From Wyeomyia smithii (Eukaryota > Arthropoda > Insecta > Diptera > Culicidae), in assembly GCF_029784165.1 (NCBI RefSeq), contig NC_073696.1, positions 152,636,372 to 152,700,371 on the forward strand: a DNA stretch of 64,000 bases, read 5' to 3'. The position numbers were made by a program, and so were the translations under genes. The notes beneath the pieces were generated by a model. The model saw only the letters and a list, made by a program, of their open reading frames with translations, was not told where the DNA came from and made no database searches. Of this stretch, positions 42,908 through 55,250 are shown piece by piece. Positions within the stretch are counted from its first letter, which is position 1. The number at the start of each line of letters is the position of its first letter.

Positions 42908-43856
42908 CTATCTCTGGTCGTTGAGTTCGTTTTGCTGAAGATGTCCCGAGAGTTTCGAGCGATCGGACCGAGTGTTGTTCAAAAATCGGAGCGCGTAGCC
43001 CATGCCTCTGTGCATTCTCTCCCAGCGACTGAATCGTTCATAACGAATAACAGAGCAAATCGCTGTGTGAAGCATAACGAACGCTCTTGATTCTTCTGTC
43101 GTGGCTATGGAAGATTCCACGGTATGTGGCCACCTTTCTTCAGGCAGTCGCAGAAAATCTGGCCCCGAAAACCACTTACTCCCATCGCTGAAGTATGGGC
43201 CTTTTCCCCATTTGGTTGCTTCGTCCGCCGGGTTCAGTTTTGATGAAACCCATCTCCATTCGGTTATATTCGATGAATCTAGGATTCTTCCAACACGATG
43301 AGCTACGAAGGGCCGATAATTTCGAGGATCTGCTCGGATCCATGACAACGCTGTTGTCGAATCGGTCCAGAAAAAGCGTCTGGTCATAATAACGCGGTAG
43401 TTCTCCTGAACGTGTCTCGTCAGCCGCGTTCCTAATTCGCAGCCCTCGAGCTCAAGCCTAGGAATAGACTTAGGTTTCACCGGAGCGACTTTAGCTTTGG
43501 CTGCCAGTAGAGCACACTCCGCTTTTCCGTTTTTTGTTACAACTCTGATATAAACCGCGCACGCGTAGGCTTTCTCACTGGCGTCGGTGAACACATGCAT
43601 TTGTGCATCTTTATACGTTGCTGCAGTTGCTTGCTTGAAGTTACATCTGGGTATTCGTACAGTACTGATGAACTCGATCATCTGGTTCCATTTTTGCCAA
43701 AGATCAAAGGAAACATCGTCAACTTCCTGATCCCATTCTGCCCCGGTTCGCCACAGGTTTTGTAACAGCACTTTACCGTGAACAACAAACGGAGCGAGCA
43801 ACCCTAATGGGTCAAACAACGTCATGACCCATTTTAATATCTGCCGCTCTGCCGCT

Positions 43857-43860
<4 letters not shown>
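42908..43860 (-). pseudogene. BEL RNase H
   Basis: The frame contains 'WVMTLFDPLGLLAPFVVHGK', 'AQMHVFTDASEKAYACAVYI', 'SIPRLELEGCELGTRL', 'RFFWTDSTTALSWIRAD' and 'VSSKLNPADEATKWG', the BEL-type RT end and RNase H. It starts inside a GA microsatellite, so the upstream RT is missing. The long open frame (about 315 codons) shows relatively little decay. Confidence 0.82.

Positions 43861-43892
<32 letters not shown>
43860..43892 (+). repeat. (GA)n microsatellite
   Basis: About 16 GA units at the edge of the BEL fragment. The antisense frame reads Ser-Leu repeats. Confidence 0.95.
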
Positions 43893-43894
<2 letters not shown>

Positions 43895-44180
43895 CCCCAT
43901 GATGATGGTAGGAAGCTTTCAAAGGGAGCTTCGCTCATATACGTCTCGGTTGGAATCAGGGACTTATGGTCGTTGAAGAGAATGAGATCGAGTAAGACTA
44001 GCGCGGGTGATTTTGGGGACAGCCGGACCGCTTTGATCCTATAGCAACAGAACCTCCCTGAGGTTAGGTCTCATACCGGGCAACTAAATCTTGGTGGGCG
44101 ATCCTCGTTAGAGGTGGCGCTTAAATCGCTCATTCGTCAAGTGCGGAATGGAGGTCCCTGGTTTTTAGTGTAATCGGAGT
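43893..44180. other. Unassigned sequence upstream of CR1-type RT
   Basis: No domain recognised on either strand; it may be 3' UTR of an unidentified element. Confidence 0.3.
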
Positions 44181-45056
44181 GTGGAAACGTTTAGTACACC
44201 ATCGTATCAAGACGATTTTTGGCGTGCTACAACCTCTACAAACCTATTAGAATTTGTGATCTTTTCTTTAGGGGCGATGGACAGGAATAACTTCATTGAA
44301 ACTCTATACACTGACTTCAGTAAGGCGTTCGATAGAGTTAATATTCCGCTGCTACTTTTTAAGCTTAAACGTATGGGATTGAGAGCCACACTGCTAGCAT
44401 GGATCGAATCGTACTTGACGAACAGAACGCAGTTTGTTCGTTTTAAGGGTAAAACCTCAACAGCAATTAAAGTCGCTTCTGGTGTTCCACAGGGTTCCCA
44501 CTTGGGTCCATTATTATTTATTATGTTTGTCGACGATGTCAAAGTACTCATCCATGCAGACGACATGAAATTGTACATGGAGATACGTAACAACGTAGAT
44601 CTGCAACATTTTCAGGATGAAATTAACGTTTTCTTCAATTGGTGTGCCAAAAGTCTACTGGATTTTAATATGTATTGAAAAATGCAACATGATATCCTAC
44701 TCGAAAAAACACACTAATCATGATTTCAGTTTCGCTTCAGGAAATCAGTTGATTCAAAGGAGTTACAAGTTTAGAGACCTAGGCGTAATACTTGACTCAA
44801 AACTTACATTTGTGGAACACTATAATACAATGATCAATAAAGCCCTCAGTATGTTAGGATTCATCAAAAGGTTGAGCTACAAATTTAAAGACCCCTATAC
44901 CATTGAGCCACTTTTTGTATCGTATGTAAGATCTGTTCTCGAATGTTGTAGTGTAGTTTGGAGCCCATATCTACCCACACATGTAGCAAGAATAGAATCA
45001 GTTCAAAAACAGTTTTTGTTGTACGCACTCAGGAAGCTAGGTTGGAGTTGTTTTTA
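44181..45056 (+). pseudogene. CR1/Jockey-type reverse transcriptase fragment
   Basis: The frame 44181-44678 shows 'LYTDFSKAFDRVNIPLLLF', 'WIESYLTNRTQFVRFKGK', 'SGVPQGSHLGPLLFIMFVDD' and 'LIHADDMKLY', RT palm motifs with HADD at the catalytic site. After a frame shift, 'LGVILDSKLTFVEHYNTM' and 'LECCSVVWSPYLPTHVARIE' give the thumb region. Both the endonuclease and the 3' end are missing. A short deletion lies between the FVDD and HADD blocks. It runs into Helitron-like sequence at 45060. Confidence 0.78.
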
Positions 45057-45689
45057 AAAATTGACCTCAAACACTATTTTGAATTATTACATGGCATTTT
45101 CTGGGAAACAGCCAACAATGACCGAATACTACTTATCTATCTTTTATTTATATGAAAGACAAGTTTTGTATGTATGTATGTATGTATGTTCCACCATAAC
45201 TCTTGAATGCCTTAACCGATTTCCACCAAACTTGGCACACGTATTCTTTATACAAAGGAAGTGGTCATAGAAATATCAGATGTGGGGAGGGGTCACCCTT
45301 AAAGAAGGAGGGAGTCAAAAGTCACAAATTTTCATACATAATGGAAACCTTTCAATGAAATTTGATGATTTTTGGGCTGTTGGTCACATTTGGAGGCCGG
45401 AAGTTGATGTCCAGAGACCGAAACATGATATTCGATGCCATTTTCAATCCAAGATGGCGACTTCCGGTTTCTGAGAAGTCATTTAAAACTGTGGAAAACG
45501 TTCACAAACCCCCCAATATTGATATTTTCGGAGCAAAAATGACTTTTAAGAACCGGTTATCGGTGCCTGAGGATACTTTGAAACTTGGGTTGCCGACTTC
45601 CGGTTTCTGGAAATCAGTGAAAATTAAAAATGGGATTATATACTTGGCAATTATGCTAACTGTCCACTAACACAGCGGTCAGTATGCCG

Positions 45690-48420
45690 TGACGTACCCT
45701 AGTGGAATGATCAACTTAGTGACTTTCGTCGGGAAACTAGGCGGTTGTTCAACAGGGCAAAAGTCACGTCTAACTGGGACGACTACAGGGCGTCCCTCAC
45801 TAAGTACAACGCCGAGCTACGCAAGGCTAAACGGAAATCCAGAGTTAGTTTCTGTGAAAGAATCCAAACTCTGCCGGAAGCTACGCGGCTCCAAAAGGCG
45901 ATGTCCAAAAACCATACTAACGGTTTAGGACAAGTGAGGAAAGAGGATGGATGCCTCACTGTCACTACCAAGGAAACGCTGGAGGTTCTTATGAACACCC
46001 ACTTTCCTGGATCGACAGAGACCGAAGAACTGAATAGTGATGGGTCGCGTCAGGACAATTCGAGACATGTGGCGTCGCGGGAGTCCATCCTGCTGGCCCG
46101 TCGACTGTTTACGGAAGCTTCAATAGGTTGGGCTCTAAGCTCATTCGACCCTATGAAGTCTCCAGGTCCAGACGGCATACTACCCATCTTTCTACAAAAA
46201 TCGGCCGCAGTTATCATGTCCGAACTCAACCTCTTCAGAGCCAGCTTTATCCTGGGCCATATTCCGGATAACTGGCTGAAGGTGAAGGTAGTGTTTATCC
46301 CCAAAGTTGAAAAAAAGGACAAAACCCTACCTAAAACTTTCAGACCCATAAGTCTGACTTCATCACTTCTCAAGTTGATGGAGAAAATAATGGATAAATT
46401 TATCCGTGATGAGTTTCTTAAAGACTCCCCGCTGAATAGGAACCAACATGCCTATCACAGCGGCAAGTCAACAGAAACTGCTCTTCACAGCTTAGTGACG
46501 TTGATTGAAAAGTCCCTGAGTTATCAGGAGACGGCGCTATGTGCCTTTCTTGATAATGAAGGGGCCTTCGATAACACGTCCTTTGCATCAATTAATACGG
46601 CTCTCTCCAATAAGGGAATCGACCACACTTCAAGGAGCTGGATACACGCAATGCTCTCTAGCAGAGTGATCACAGCAACCTTGGGAGATTCGTCTGTAAC
46701 AATGTCAGTGATCAAGGGATGCCCGCTCGCCCTTGTTATGGTCACTAGTTGTCGACGCACTTCTCAACAAGCTTTCATAGCTTGGTTACGAGGTCATTGG
46801 ATACGCCGATGACATCGTCCTTATCGTCAGAGGTAAAGATGACGCAACTCTGTCGAGCCGAATGCAAACGGCTCTGAATACCACCATGTCATGGTGTTTA
46901 CAGGAGGGTCTAAACATAAACCCTTTAAAAACAGTCCTAATTCCATTCGGCAGACGAAGGAAGATCTCCATCACTCCTCCAATATTGAATGGAGTTAGAC
47001 TGGGCTTCAGCAATCAAATACCTCGGAATTATTCTGGACAAGAAACTGAACTAGTCTGCACAACTGGATCATGCCGCTAAGAAAGTGATCTCAGCGATCT
47101 GGGCCTGCAGAACTCTGTTCGGTTAAACTTGGGGACTGAAACCAGACTTGGCACTCTGGTTTTTCAAGACTATTGCCCGACCAAGAATCACCTATGCTGC
47201 CCTAGTGTGGTGGCCTAAGGTGAACGAAGTGACTGCGCAAGCTAAACCCAAAAAAGTTCAAAGACTTGCATGTCTTTCGGTTACCAGCGCTATGCGAACA
47301 ACTCCAACTGCAGCCATGGAAGCTATGCTTTGCCTACTACCTCTACATCTACATGTGAAAAAGGAAGCAGAGCTTGGCGCTGTAAGGTTGCAAAGGAGGA
47401 AAACTATACTTGAAGGGGATCAAATCGGCCACCTTCGCATACTTAGGGAGTTCAAACTAAATCCGCTATTAACCACAGTCTCCGACTGGATGGACGTTAG
47501 AACCAACATGGATATTCCATATAGTGATTGAAACAAACCGCTCTATGTGGGACAATGGAGGGCCTAATCTTCCACCTGGCATCGTCAGTTTCTATACGGA
47601 TGGCTCGAAAATGGGATCCCTAACGGGATCTCGTATATACGGACCCGGTATCAGGGAAACGTTTTCCCTGGGAAAATGGCCCACCGTTTTGCAAGCAGAG
47701 GTATATGCCATATATATCTGCGCAAAAATATGTCTGCAACGCAACTACAGACATGCGAAAATCGGTATATTCTCGGACAGTCAAGCAGCACTACTAGCAC
47801 TTAAGTCCGTCAAATGCGCTTCCCAACTTGTTTGGGAATGCATTGAAACTCTACGGGAACTTTCCCGACAGAATTCAGTTTTTTCTGTTTTGGGTGCCCG
47901 GACACTGCGGAGTCGAGGGTAATGAACACGCTGACTACCTAGCAAGACAGGGATCAGCTCAGCGGTTTATTGGCCCGAGCCGTTTCTGGGTACGTCCATT
48001 TCCGCTATCAAAAGCGAACTACTAACTTGAGAAAGGCTAGAAATAGTATCCCAATGGCTACAGGCACAGGGTTGTAGACAAGCTAAACAGTTTATCTATC
48101 CGAACCCTGGAACCGCCAGAAAGCTACTTAGTCTAAGTCCTAGTGACCTACGGATAATCACGGGACTCCTTACCGGACACTGTCCCGCTTTTTATCATTT
48201 AAAGAAAATCGGTGTAGTGTTGAACGACACCTGCCGATTCTGTAAATCTGAACCAGAGAATCTTAGGAAGTTACCTTTTAACTCCACACAAAGTGTGGAG
48301 CTCTAATCCCAAACAGGTAATTAGTTTCATCAACTATGTTGTACCTAATTGGGGTACAGGTTTACAACAAAACAACTCTACTCCATCAATGAGTACGAGC
48401 AATCCGTAACCTGTGCACAG
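45690..48420 (+). pseudogene. LOA-type non-LTR element: RT and RNase H
   Basis: 45745-46740 gives a linker and RT: 'SPGPDGILPIFLQKSAAVI', 'NQHAYHSGKSTETALHSL' and 'CAFLDNEGAFDNTSFASI' (usual Asp-Ile replaced by Asp-Asn). A deletion after 'VIKGCP' removes the QG block, and a shifted frame carries the catalytic 'GYADDIVLIVRG'. The thumb and C-terminal region follow in 46862-47531, then RNase H at 47524-48025 with 'IVSFYTDGSKMGS', 'QAEVYAIYICAK', 'GIFSDSQAALLAL' and 'NEHADYLARQG'. The order RT then RNase H with this core fits the LOA clade. The endonuclease and ORF1 are missing. Confidence 0.8.
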
Positions 48421-48677
48421 CAATCGGGGCCCACCACAAAAGACAATCAGTACCCTTCAGGCATACAGAAAGTTATATACTTGGCAATATGGATATTTTC
48501 GGAATAGGAATGACGTTGTCATACGAAAATCGATCATATATTTCCAAATATGTATTGGCCTTTTTCGAAACGTAGTGACATCTGTTTGCAACCGAAAATC
48601 AGCTTTCGTGCAAATGTTTCTGGAGAAGTTTTTCAAAACAAGAACGTAATGTGAATGCTATCGACTGTGACGTGTAT

Positions 48678-48736
48678 CTATTATTGCTTGGATTTTCGGC
48701 TCATCAGTCTTGAGCCGAAAATCCAAGCAATAATAG
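48678..48736. repeat. Perfect 26-bp hairpin
   Basis: 48678-48703 and 48711-48736 are exact reverse complements ('ctattattgcttggattttc' on the left arm), with a 7-nt loop. No flanking duplication identified. Confidence 0.85.
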
Positions 48737-48739
48737 GTT

Positions 48740-50224
48740 TTTCAAAACATCCAACCTGCTTTGATCCGTTTTTGGAACGATTTCTTGGCACATTTCTTGA
48801 ATAATTTAATAACGGAGAGTCCAATCTAGCGTTTTGGATAAAAAATATGTTTGGGAAAGTTGCCGAAGCTCAACTATTACCGAATAAAAATTTGGTTAAG
48901 AGCATCAATCAAACAAGATAAAAGTTTCTAAAACTCAGCTATTAATTAAAAAATATGTTTTGTATATATTTATGTATTTATGTTCCAGCATAACTCTCGA
49001 ATGACTGTACCGATTCCAACCAAACTTGGCATTCGTATTCTTTGTACAGCGAAAGTGATCATAGAAATATTGGGAAGAGGGAGGTGCAACCCCCAAAGGA
49101 CGAGGGGTTCTTAATTGATCAAAAAATCAATTTTCATGCATAATGAAACTTTCTGAATGAATACGTTAGTTTTTAGGCCTTTGGTCATGTCTGGAGACCG
49201 GAAATTGATTTCCAGAGACCGGGACATGATGTCAAAAAGAGGGAGGGACAACTATCAAAGAGGGACGGGATTTTTATTCATAAGAAAGTCAGGTCTTTTA
49301 ATGCATTATGGGAACTTTTTGAAAGAGTACGATAACTTCCATGCCCTCAGGCGGTCATGGCCAGAGGTTGATGCCCAGGGACCGGAACAAGATGTCAAAA
49401 AGAAGGAGGAGCAACTATCAAAGAGGGAGGGGGTCTTAATTTATAAGAAAGTCAGATTATTTACGATAACTTTCATGCCCTCCTTGAATATATGCTCTGC
49501 AATATGTATATTTTCGTTATCAAGATGACGTCCAGAATCCAAATATTCATGTCTGGCGCAAATTTTTAAGTCGTACATGGCGGATAACATTTTCTGGGAA
49601 GGTTACTAAAATACAGAAGAATGCTGGACGTTATATTGAAACGTTGTTTTAAAATCTCGCGATTTGTTTCGCGATTTCTGGTTTCTGTCAAACTGTGTGA
49701 AACTGAGTAAAATGGTTAAATCATGTCGATATCTCTAGAAAGAGAACTATGTTCAGAAAATGACAACGGGTGTCCAACGCTATTTTCAAATTCTAGAAGA
49801 AAAATATTCATATGTCGAGCTGACTCCCCAAAACCGAAAATTGGTGTTCGAACGTTTGGTATAGTAAGGGTTGTTTTCCTACATTGGAAGTGATTCAAAA
49901 CTTGAGGGAAATGTGGAGATAGTCCCCTTATCTCCAAATTGTTAATTAATGCATGAAGACTGATGTTCAACTTTGGGGATGATATTGATATTGTTTACAC
50001 AAAAAAGTTAAACGAGAAGACAAAGCAAACAATAATTTTCACTATTAGAGGTGAGCTTAGGCTATTGATTATGTAATTTCAGTGTAATTTGAGTTTATTG
50101 TAAGTTAATCGATACCGTCGAAGACGCTGATGAGGCCATCCATTTCCAAACGAAATTTTTTAACTCACTCGACTCAGCCAGAATGCCTCCGCATCGATTG
50201 TTTATCAAAAAAGGATTTTCAGAA
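48740..50224. other. Non-coding Helitron-like repeat sequence
   Basis: Contains G-rich degenerate repeats ('gggagggggtcttaattt', 'aagaaagtcag' twice at 49283 and 49446) and no supportable gene. Confidence 0.4.
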
Positions 50225-50314
50225 ATCAAAGAAATAGTTATCGGTTTCCGTTATACTCTACTAGAAAAGATTTTCTAGAAGAGTATAACGGAAACCGATA
50301 ACTATTTCTTTGAT
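50225..50314. repeat. 90-bp near-perfect palindrome
   Basis: 'aaagaaatagttatcggttt' on the left is mirrored by 'aaaccgataactatttcttt' on the right, and the centre 'ctagaaaagattttctag' is itself palindromic. The whole could fold into one hairpin. Confidence 0.85.
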
Positions 50315-51063
50315 ATCTCAATCACTCTGCTAAGACGCTCGGTATAGATTTTCTAAATTTAAAGGTTTTCAATTAGAAACGCAAACCGTAACGAAAAAGG
50401 TGGTATATAAGCAAGTTTGTAACTAAAATAGAAATATTATTTGAAATGATGGGAAAAAATATATGAAAAAATGGAAAATTTTAGAAAAAGCAGAAATTTT
50501 TACACGAGCAACGCCGGGTGAATACCACCATGGGTCTTTCTGCAATCAGATTGATGCCAGAAAAACAGCCGAAAATGACCGAATAACATTCAATGTTCAA
50601 TGGATATTTTCAAAATAGAGGTAATGTACAGAAGCCAAAAGTCAAGGGTGTTGTCATTCCAATAAAACCAATCATATCAAACGATTTTTTTTTACCTTGA
50701 TTATATCCTATGGCCGATTCGTCGTGCATATTTGCAGACTTTAAACAAATCGCAAGAAATCAATGAATTTGGAATGTTTGAAATTATTTAATTAAACACA
50801 AAAGTGGGCGAGACGAAGTTTGCCGGGTCAGCTAGTAACCAATAATTAAAGACGCGGAATTATGTTAAATAAATGAATTTTATTTTGCGGAAGAAATGGT
50901 GCGTGCTTTCTATTCAACAGTCACGAAAGTACTCTCTCTCTTCGCTTTTAATCTCTTCTTCGTCACTCACTTCGTTGTTTTGTTTAGTAGTAGTAATGTT
51001 TCACGAACATCCTTAAATAGGCTAGCGCTCAGAGTGTGAACTCATACTTCTAATATTTCAACA

Positions 51064-51300
51064 GGGGAGCTACGTAGCCACAAGGTTACAGAGTCCGCTT
51101 TGTCAAGCAAATGGTCGTGAGTTCGAATCTTAGTAGAATCAGGCCATTCGATGTCAAAACTGGACTTTAAGTAGGGGTTCATTCTCAGGCTCCCCACCAC
51201 TTACCCTTCCTTCACGCTGAAATCTATAACACCTTTGCGCGACTTCCTCTAACCAAAATCATAAGTCCCTCTCATTAATAAAACTGGCCAGAGGGATGCA
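51064..51300 (+). mobile_element. tRNA-derived SINE (second family)
   Basis: 'ggggagctacgtagccacaa' gives an A-box region ('tagccacaaggttacagag'), and the B box is 'gagttcgaatc' at 51119-51129. The body ends 'ggccagagggatgca' with no clear A-tail. Its sequence differs from the SINE at 36639. It is not a functional tRNA: the cloverleaf beyond the B box is not formed. Confidence 0.7.
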
Positions 51301-51539
51301 CAACGAAACTTCTCCAGGAAATTATAATTGGTGATATTTGGTAAAAAGAACGAGCATCGGTATAGTAGAACAGTAAGCGTGTGAAATGGAAGAGTATCAC
51401 ATTACACACAAGCACTGATAAACAATAATAATAAGCATGCCCCTTCTCAATAGCGGAATTGCTAATAATAAAAGTGCGGGATACAGCAGACACCCGGGCA
51501 TATCTCACAATAGATCTACAATTCTGGTCGCAGTGAGGA

Positions 51540-51745
51540 AGTCCATACAGGAAAAAAAATGTTTCAACACCAGTAAGTCTATGTAAATCGAGTGTACCAA
51601 ACCAAGGAGGATGTTTCAAAATCATTTTCAGAATTTTGTTCTGAATCCTTTGAAGCGTTTTCTTCCTTGTTAAACAACAACGTGACCAGATTGGTACAGC
51701 ATCAAGCATTGCTCGTCCAAAAATTTGTTTGTAAATCAATAATAT
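51540..51745 (-). pseudogene. Jockey-type ORF2 C-terminal fragment
   Basis: The minus strand reads 'IFGRAMLDAVPIWSRCCLTR', 'KTLQRIQNKILKMILKHPPW' and 'FGTLDLHRLTGVETF'. This block follows the RT thumb in Jockey-clade elements (Juan-like in mosquitoes). Only the last part is present, abutting the 3' end of the CR1-type fragment. Confidence 0.7.
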
Positions 51746-51953
51746 ATTCTTTAAACAAAGTTCAAATTTTATTATTTACCTGTGAGTATAAATTTAACCT
51801 TGACTTTACGCAAAACTAATAACGCTATAGTATGATGAAATAAAAACCGCATTTTTTTAGATCACTCAATAATAGATATTTAAAAACAATAACTTAACAA
51901 GCAAACACGAAAATCCCGAAAATCAAACTGCTAACTCGGTTACCAACCCTCCT

Positions 51954-53470
51954 CTATTGTTGCTTGCGCATGCGAGGAATCGTCAAAGAACCAACGGTTC
52001 TATTTGAAGCACGAACATTTTTTTGAATTCTTTCAATTCGTTGAATATGTGTTACATATTGGGAGCGCCAAACAACGCTCGCAAAGTCTAGCTTTTTCCG
52101 CACTAGTGATTTGTAAATGGCTAATGTAGAATAATGGTCTTTGAGATCACGTTCGTACCGTCTCACAAGAGAAAACAATTTTAAGCGTCTGTACAACATT
52201 GTCAATTGATTTGTAAACGAAAGGTGTGGGTCAAATGTAACACCTAGTTCGCGAACTTTTTCGTTACTTGGTAACGCAGTTCCATTGAAATGATATGTAA
52301 ACTCGTTAGGAGATATTTTGCGAGAAAATGTCATAACTGAACATTTTTCGGCGTTAACGTTTAGACCACTATCCGAGCAGAATTGTCCAAGACTTTGCAC
52401 GTTCAGTTGTAATTTAGGACAATCGTCATTTGTTTTGATGGGCAAGAAAACCTTCACATCATCAGGAGAATCATGGCAATAGTCAATTTGTCTGGAAGCT
52501 TGTTCATCACGAGTACGAATAATAGTGGTCCTAAGTGGCTTCCTTGAGGTATCCCAGAATTCACAGTGAACAAAGCACATAGCTGTCCCTTCATTTTTAC
52601 ATACTGGACTCTTCCCACTAAATATGTTTGCAACCAATTGTAGAGTGGACCGGCAATGCCGAAGCCACTAACCAATCGAAAAATGCTATCCTTCTAATCT
52701 GCATCAAATGCCTTGTTCATATCTTTGTAAATACAGTCGACTTGAAGTCCTTTGGATATAAAATCGGTTATTAAAGAAGTAAATTCGCAAATGTTGCACA
52801 GAAGAAATGCGTTCAGCGACTACCTCGTAAAGAGAATCGGACACTAGCCGTTCGAGAAGCTTAGGAGTATCGGTTTGGATTGTTCGGAAACACTACAACG
52901 ATAATTTTCTACATCTGAGCGAGATCCTTTTTTATGAGAAATTTTTCTAATTGAAGGAAAGTAACCGGAAGCCGGTGACGCATTGAACAAACTGGTAAGA
53001 AGGACCAAAAGCTCACCTTGGAACTGTTTTAGAGGGCTGTTAGAGAGAGTCTCAAGGTCAGGCGACGAGTTTGTGTCAAGTTTGTGGATTCCAGTTTCGA
53101 CATCAGTTTCAGATACTTAAAATACCTTCAAGCCACTGTCGAAAGAAGGTATACGCACGATTGAAGGCTGCTCTGCAAAGACACTACTGAAATGATCGGC
53201 GAAAAGACCAGTCGACGATAGTATCTGTAGCGGTTGAGCCTCTGTACCTCACATTTTCTAGGTTGCCAGAATGTTTCCTTGGACTATTTACGAAGTTCAG
53301 AAGGTTTTAGGGTAATTTTTTAAACTACGCTGTATTTAATTCGAGTAAATCTGAAATTCCTCCTTGTGTGCAACTTTGAACATACGTAGCAGTTGTTCAT
53401 AGTGAGTTTGATCTCGCACGACGCATTTACTTCAAAGCAGCTCTTTTGCTTTTCATTAGTTCTATCACCG
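51954..53470 (-). pseudogene. CR1/Jockey-type reverse transcriptase, minus strand
   Basis: The upstream linker (53470-52700, several frames) includes 'FSPAVIELMKSKRAALK' and 'WNFVNSPRKHSGNLENVRY'. RT continues with 'GFGIAGPLYNWLQTYLVGR', 'NSGIPQGSHLGPLLFVLVMN' and, in the frame 52637-51954, 'FCSDSGLNVNAEKCSVMTFS', 'RELGVTFDPHLSFTNQLT' and 'LDFASVVWRSQYVTHIQRIE'. The catalytic ADD block falls in a frame-shifted gap near 52470 and is degenerate. It lies in the intron downstream of the last Top3-beta exon visible here, in the same orientation as that gene. Confidence 0.78.
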
Positions 53471-53715
53471 CTGGAGAAAAACCATTAGGCTTCAATAAGT
53501 AATCTGACAGAACATGCTATATTTCCAGAAACATGATGTTCACTGTATCAGATGATATCCTAAGTCAGGTGAAGAATTCTTATTCTAATCAACTCTGCTA
53601 TGCGATGCCTCACTCCCCCGCAATACAAGGCTTTATAATTAATTCTTTAAAAAGATAGACTCTTCCGACATTCGTTCATGAAAATGTAGTGTGACTTATT
53701 ACCTCTAATTATTAC

Positions 53716-54772
53716 CTTAAATCAAAATTAGCAGGATACTGTGTTGTTTCCGTGCGAGGGTAACTTATGTAACCCCGTGTATAAAGTCTGAAAAAATAAT
53801 AATATGCATTAAAAGGAAAGACATTAAAAAATGATGTGTACTTCTCAGCAATTTGCATGGTGGAATGTGGTCCAATGTTAAGTTTTGCGCTGGCAGCTCT
53901 CATCAATTCCACAGTATTCAGTGCTTGTGGGCGGCTACGGTACATATCCTTAAAAGTAATACTATCCACCCTTCAAGCAATTAAAAATATAGTAAAATAG
54001 TGCACTCATACAAATAAAACTTACAAAGCTTCCTTGTGTTCTTTAACTTTATTAAAAAGCATGACTGCTACATCTTTTTCAAATATTCTAACTCTTGACC
54101 AATCTAGTTTCACCTCTGGTGTGCCACCAAGTAGCACTTGAATAAACCAATAACTCTCCAATTTAAACGTTTGGATATCGTCATGCCGCTGAACACAAAA
54201 TCCTAGAGTTGGTGTCTGACATGGTCCATATGATATAAGTGATGCATCTAGGTCGGCATACTTTCCTTGAAAAAATTTTGTTTGGAATCTTGTAAAAGCA
54301 CATCCAATTCTAAGATCTAGCTCTTGTCTAGCGTCTACCGATTTCGCTTCATTTTTGTTAGGGTGAGTAAGATTTTTCATCGCATGCTTAATATCTTTTT
54401 CTGTAATAGCTGAAAACTTGGCGCGAAACGTTACCGCATCCGAAAATACATTTCGAATGTTTCCTGAAACTGCGGTCATAACTTCGAAACAAATATTTTC
54501 ACCCTCCTTATCACAGTCAAGCCACAAAATTAAATAATTACATTCTTTGGCTTCTTGACTAAGGAATGCTTGCATTCGAAGATTTGGTGACGATTCTTTT
54601 TTTTCCACAGTACATGTAAACAATTCAGCTGGATCAACCTTGTCCCACGAGTTGAATTTTCCTGCAAATTCCAATCCCATAATATGACCACATACAGAGG
54701 TCATTTTAAAACGCGTCAGCTCTCCCAAAAAATTACCGTACCATTCATGAACGGAACAGGCATTATTTAAAC
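53716..54772 (-). CDS. Top3beta: DNA topoisomerase 3-beta, three internal exons (partial gene)
   Basis: Exons at 54772-54025, 53970-53842 and 53787-53716 join in frame. Introns are GT-AG: 54773-54774 is an acceptor AG; 54024 and 53841 begin GTAAG- and GTACA-type donors; a final donor follows at 53715. The product is the TOPRIM and central region of a type IA topoisomerase: 'FKMTSVCGHIMGLEFAGKFN', 'WLDCDKEGENICFEV' (TOPRIM acidic residues), 'LDLRIGCAFTRFQTKFFQG', 'SYGPCQTPTLGFC' and the active-site 'YTRGYISYPRTETTQYP' with the catalytic tyrosine. The enzyme relaxes or decatenates DNA, and in animals also RNA, with TDRD3. Exon 1 with the start and the C-terminal exons with RGG boxes are not in view; the flanking introns are filled with transposons. 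No damage is visible in the three exons, so this is probably a functional host gene. Confidence 0.9.
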
Positions 54773-54799
54773 CTGAAAATGATAACAATATATCAAGTT

Positions 54800-55250
54800 T
54801 GTAATTATTTGGGAAGTACTTGTTAAAAAACAGTATTTACACTACGTACACTAAAGGGCCATACACATTCCACGTGGAGAGTTTGGGGGGGGGGTCTGTG
54901 CATGTCCACGGGCCATAAAAAATTCTTAGAGTTTTCATGGGTAGTTTTTTTTGTAAGATTTGGACCACTGCGACCATTATTTTGATCTTTTGGGTAGTTG
55001 CGGAAGGGGAAGGGAGGGGTCAAAATCATGAAAAATCTGTCCACGTGCAATGTGGATGGCCCCTAAGGTCTTTTTTATGCGGCAGATCGTTCCAAATTTG
55101 TATATGCCCGCGTAAAAAAGACTTTTTGGAGTGAGTTAAAAACACAACGAAGAAAACCGTCCTAAAATGTTTAATCCATGTTTGAATATGATAGTGATAA
55201 ATACAGAAACCAAAATGCAATATTTAAAATTTTAAGAATGGAATGAATAT
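54800..55250. other. Intronic or intergenic sequence with a degenerate inverted repeat
   Basis: 54855-54915 ('gggccatacacattccacgt') and 55040-55070 ('cacgtgcaatgtggatggcc') are imperfect inverted copies, suggesting a ~230-bp MITE. No gene. Confidence 0.4.

Larger units (their letters stand above)
40900..43900 (-). mobile_element. Second BEL/Pao element, 3' part
   Basis: RNase H (43900-42908), integrase N-terminal and core (42894 to about 41880) and the integrase tail (41867-41253) lie on the minus strand. The LTR follows from about 41239 with 'tgtaacccgcacccgtgag' and an AATAAA. The 5' part (gag, protease, RT) is absent. A GA microsatellite marks the upstream edge. Confidence 0.78.
45136..50835 (+). 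mobile_element. Candidate Helitron span containing a LOA insertion
   Basis: A TC-start AT-rich sequence with TATG microsatellite (about 45136-45190) resembles Helitron 5' ends. At 50800-50835, 'gggcgagacgaagtttgccg' followed by 'ggtcagctag' and T resembles Helitron 3' ends (GC-rich hairpin then CTAG). Similar interior phrases occur at 45.2-45.6 and 49.0-49.4 kb ('accaaacttggca'). Whether the two ends belong to one element is uncertain; several truncated copies are equally possible. Confidence 0.4.

Noticed and set aside
43860..43900. Leu/Ser-rich N-terminus looking like a signal peptide
   Set aside because: It is the (GA)n microsatellite read antisense at the edge of a BEL fragment.
51064..51140. 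tRNA gene
   Set aside because: Pol III boxes only; no complete cloverleaf and a SINE body follows.
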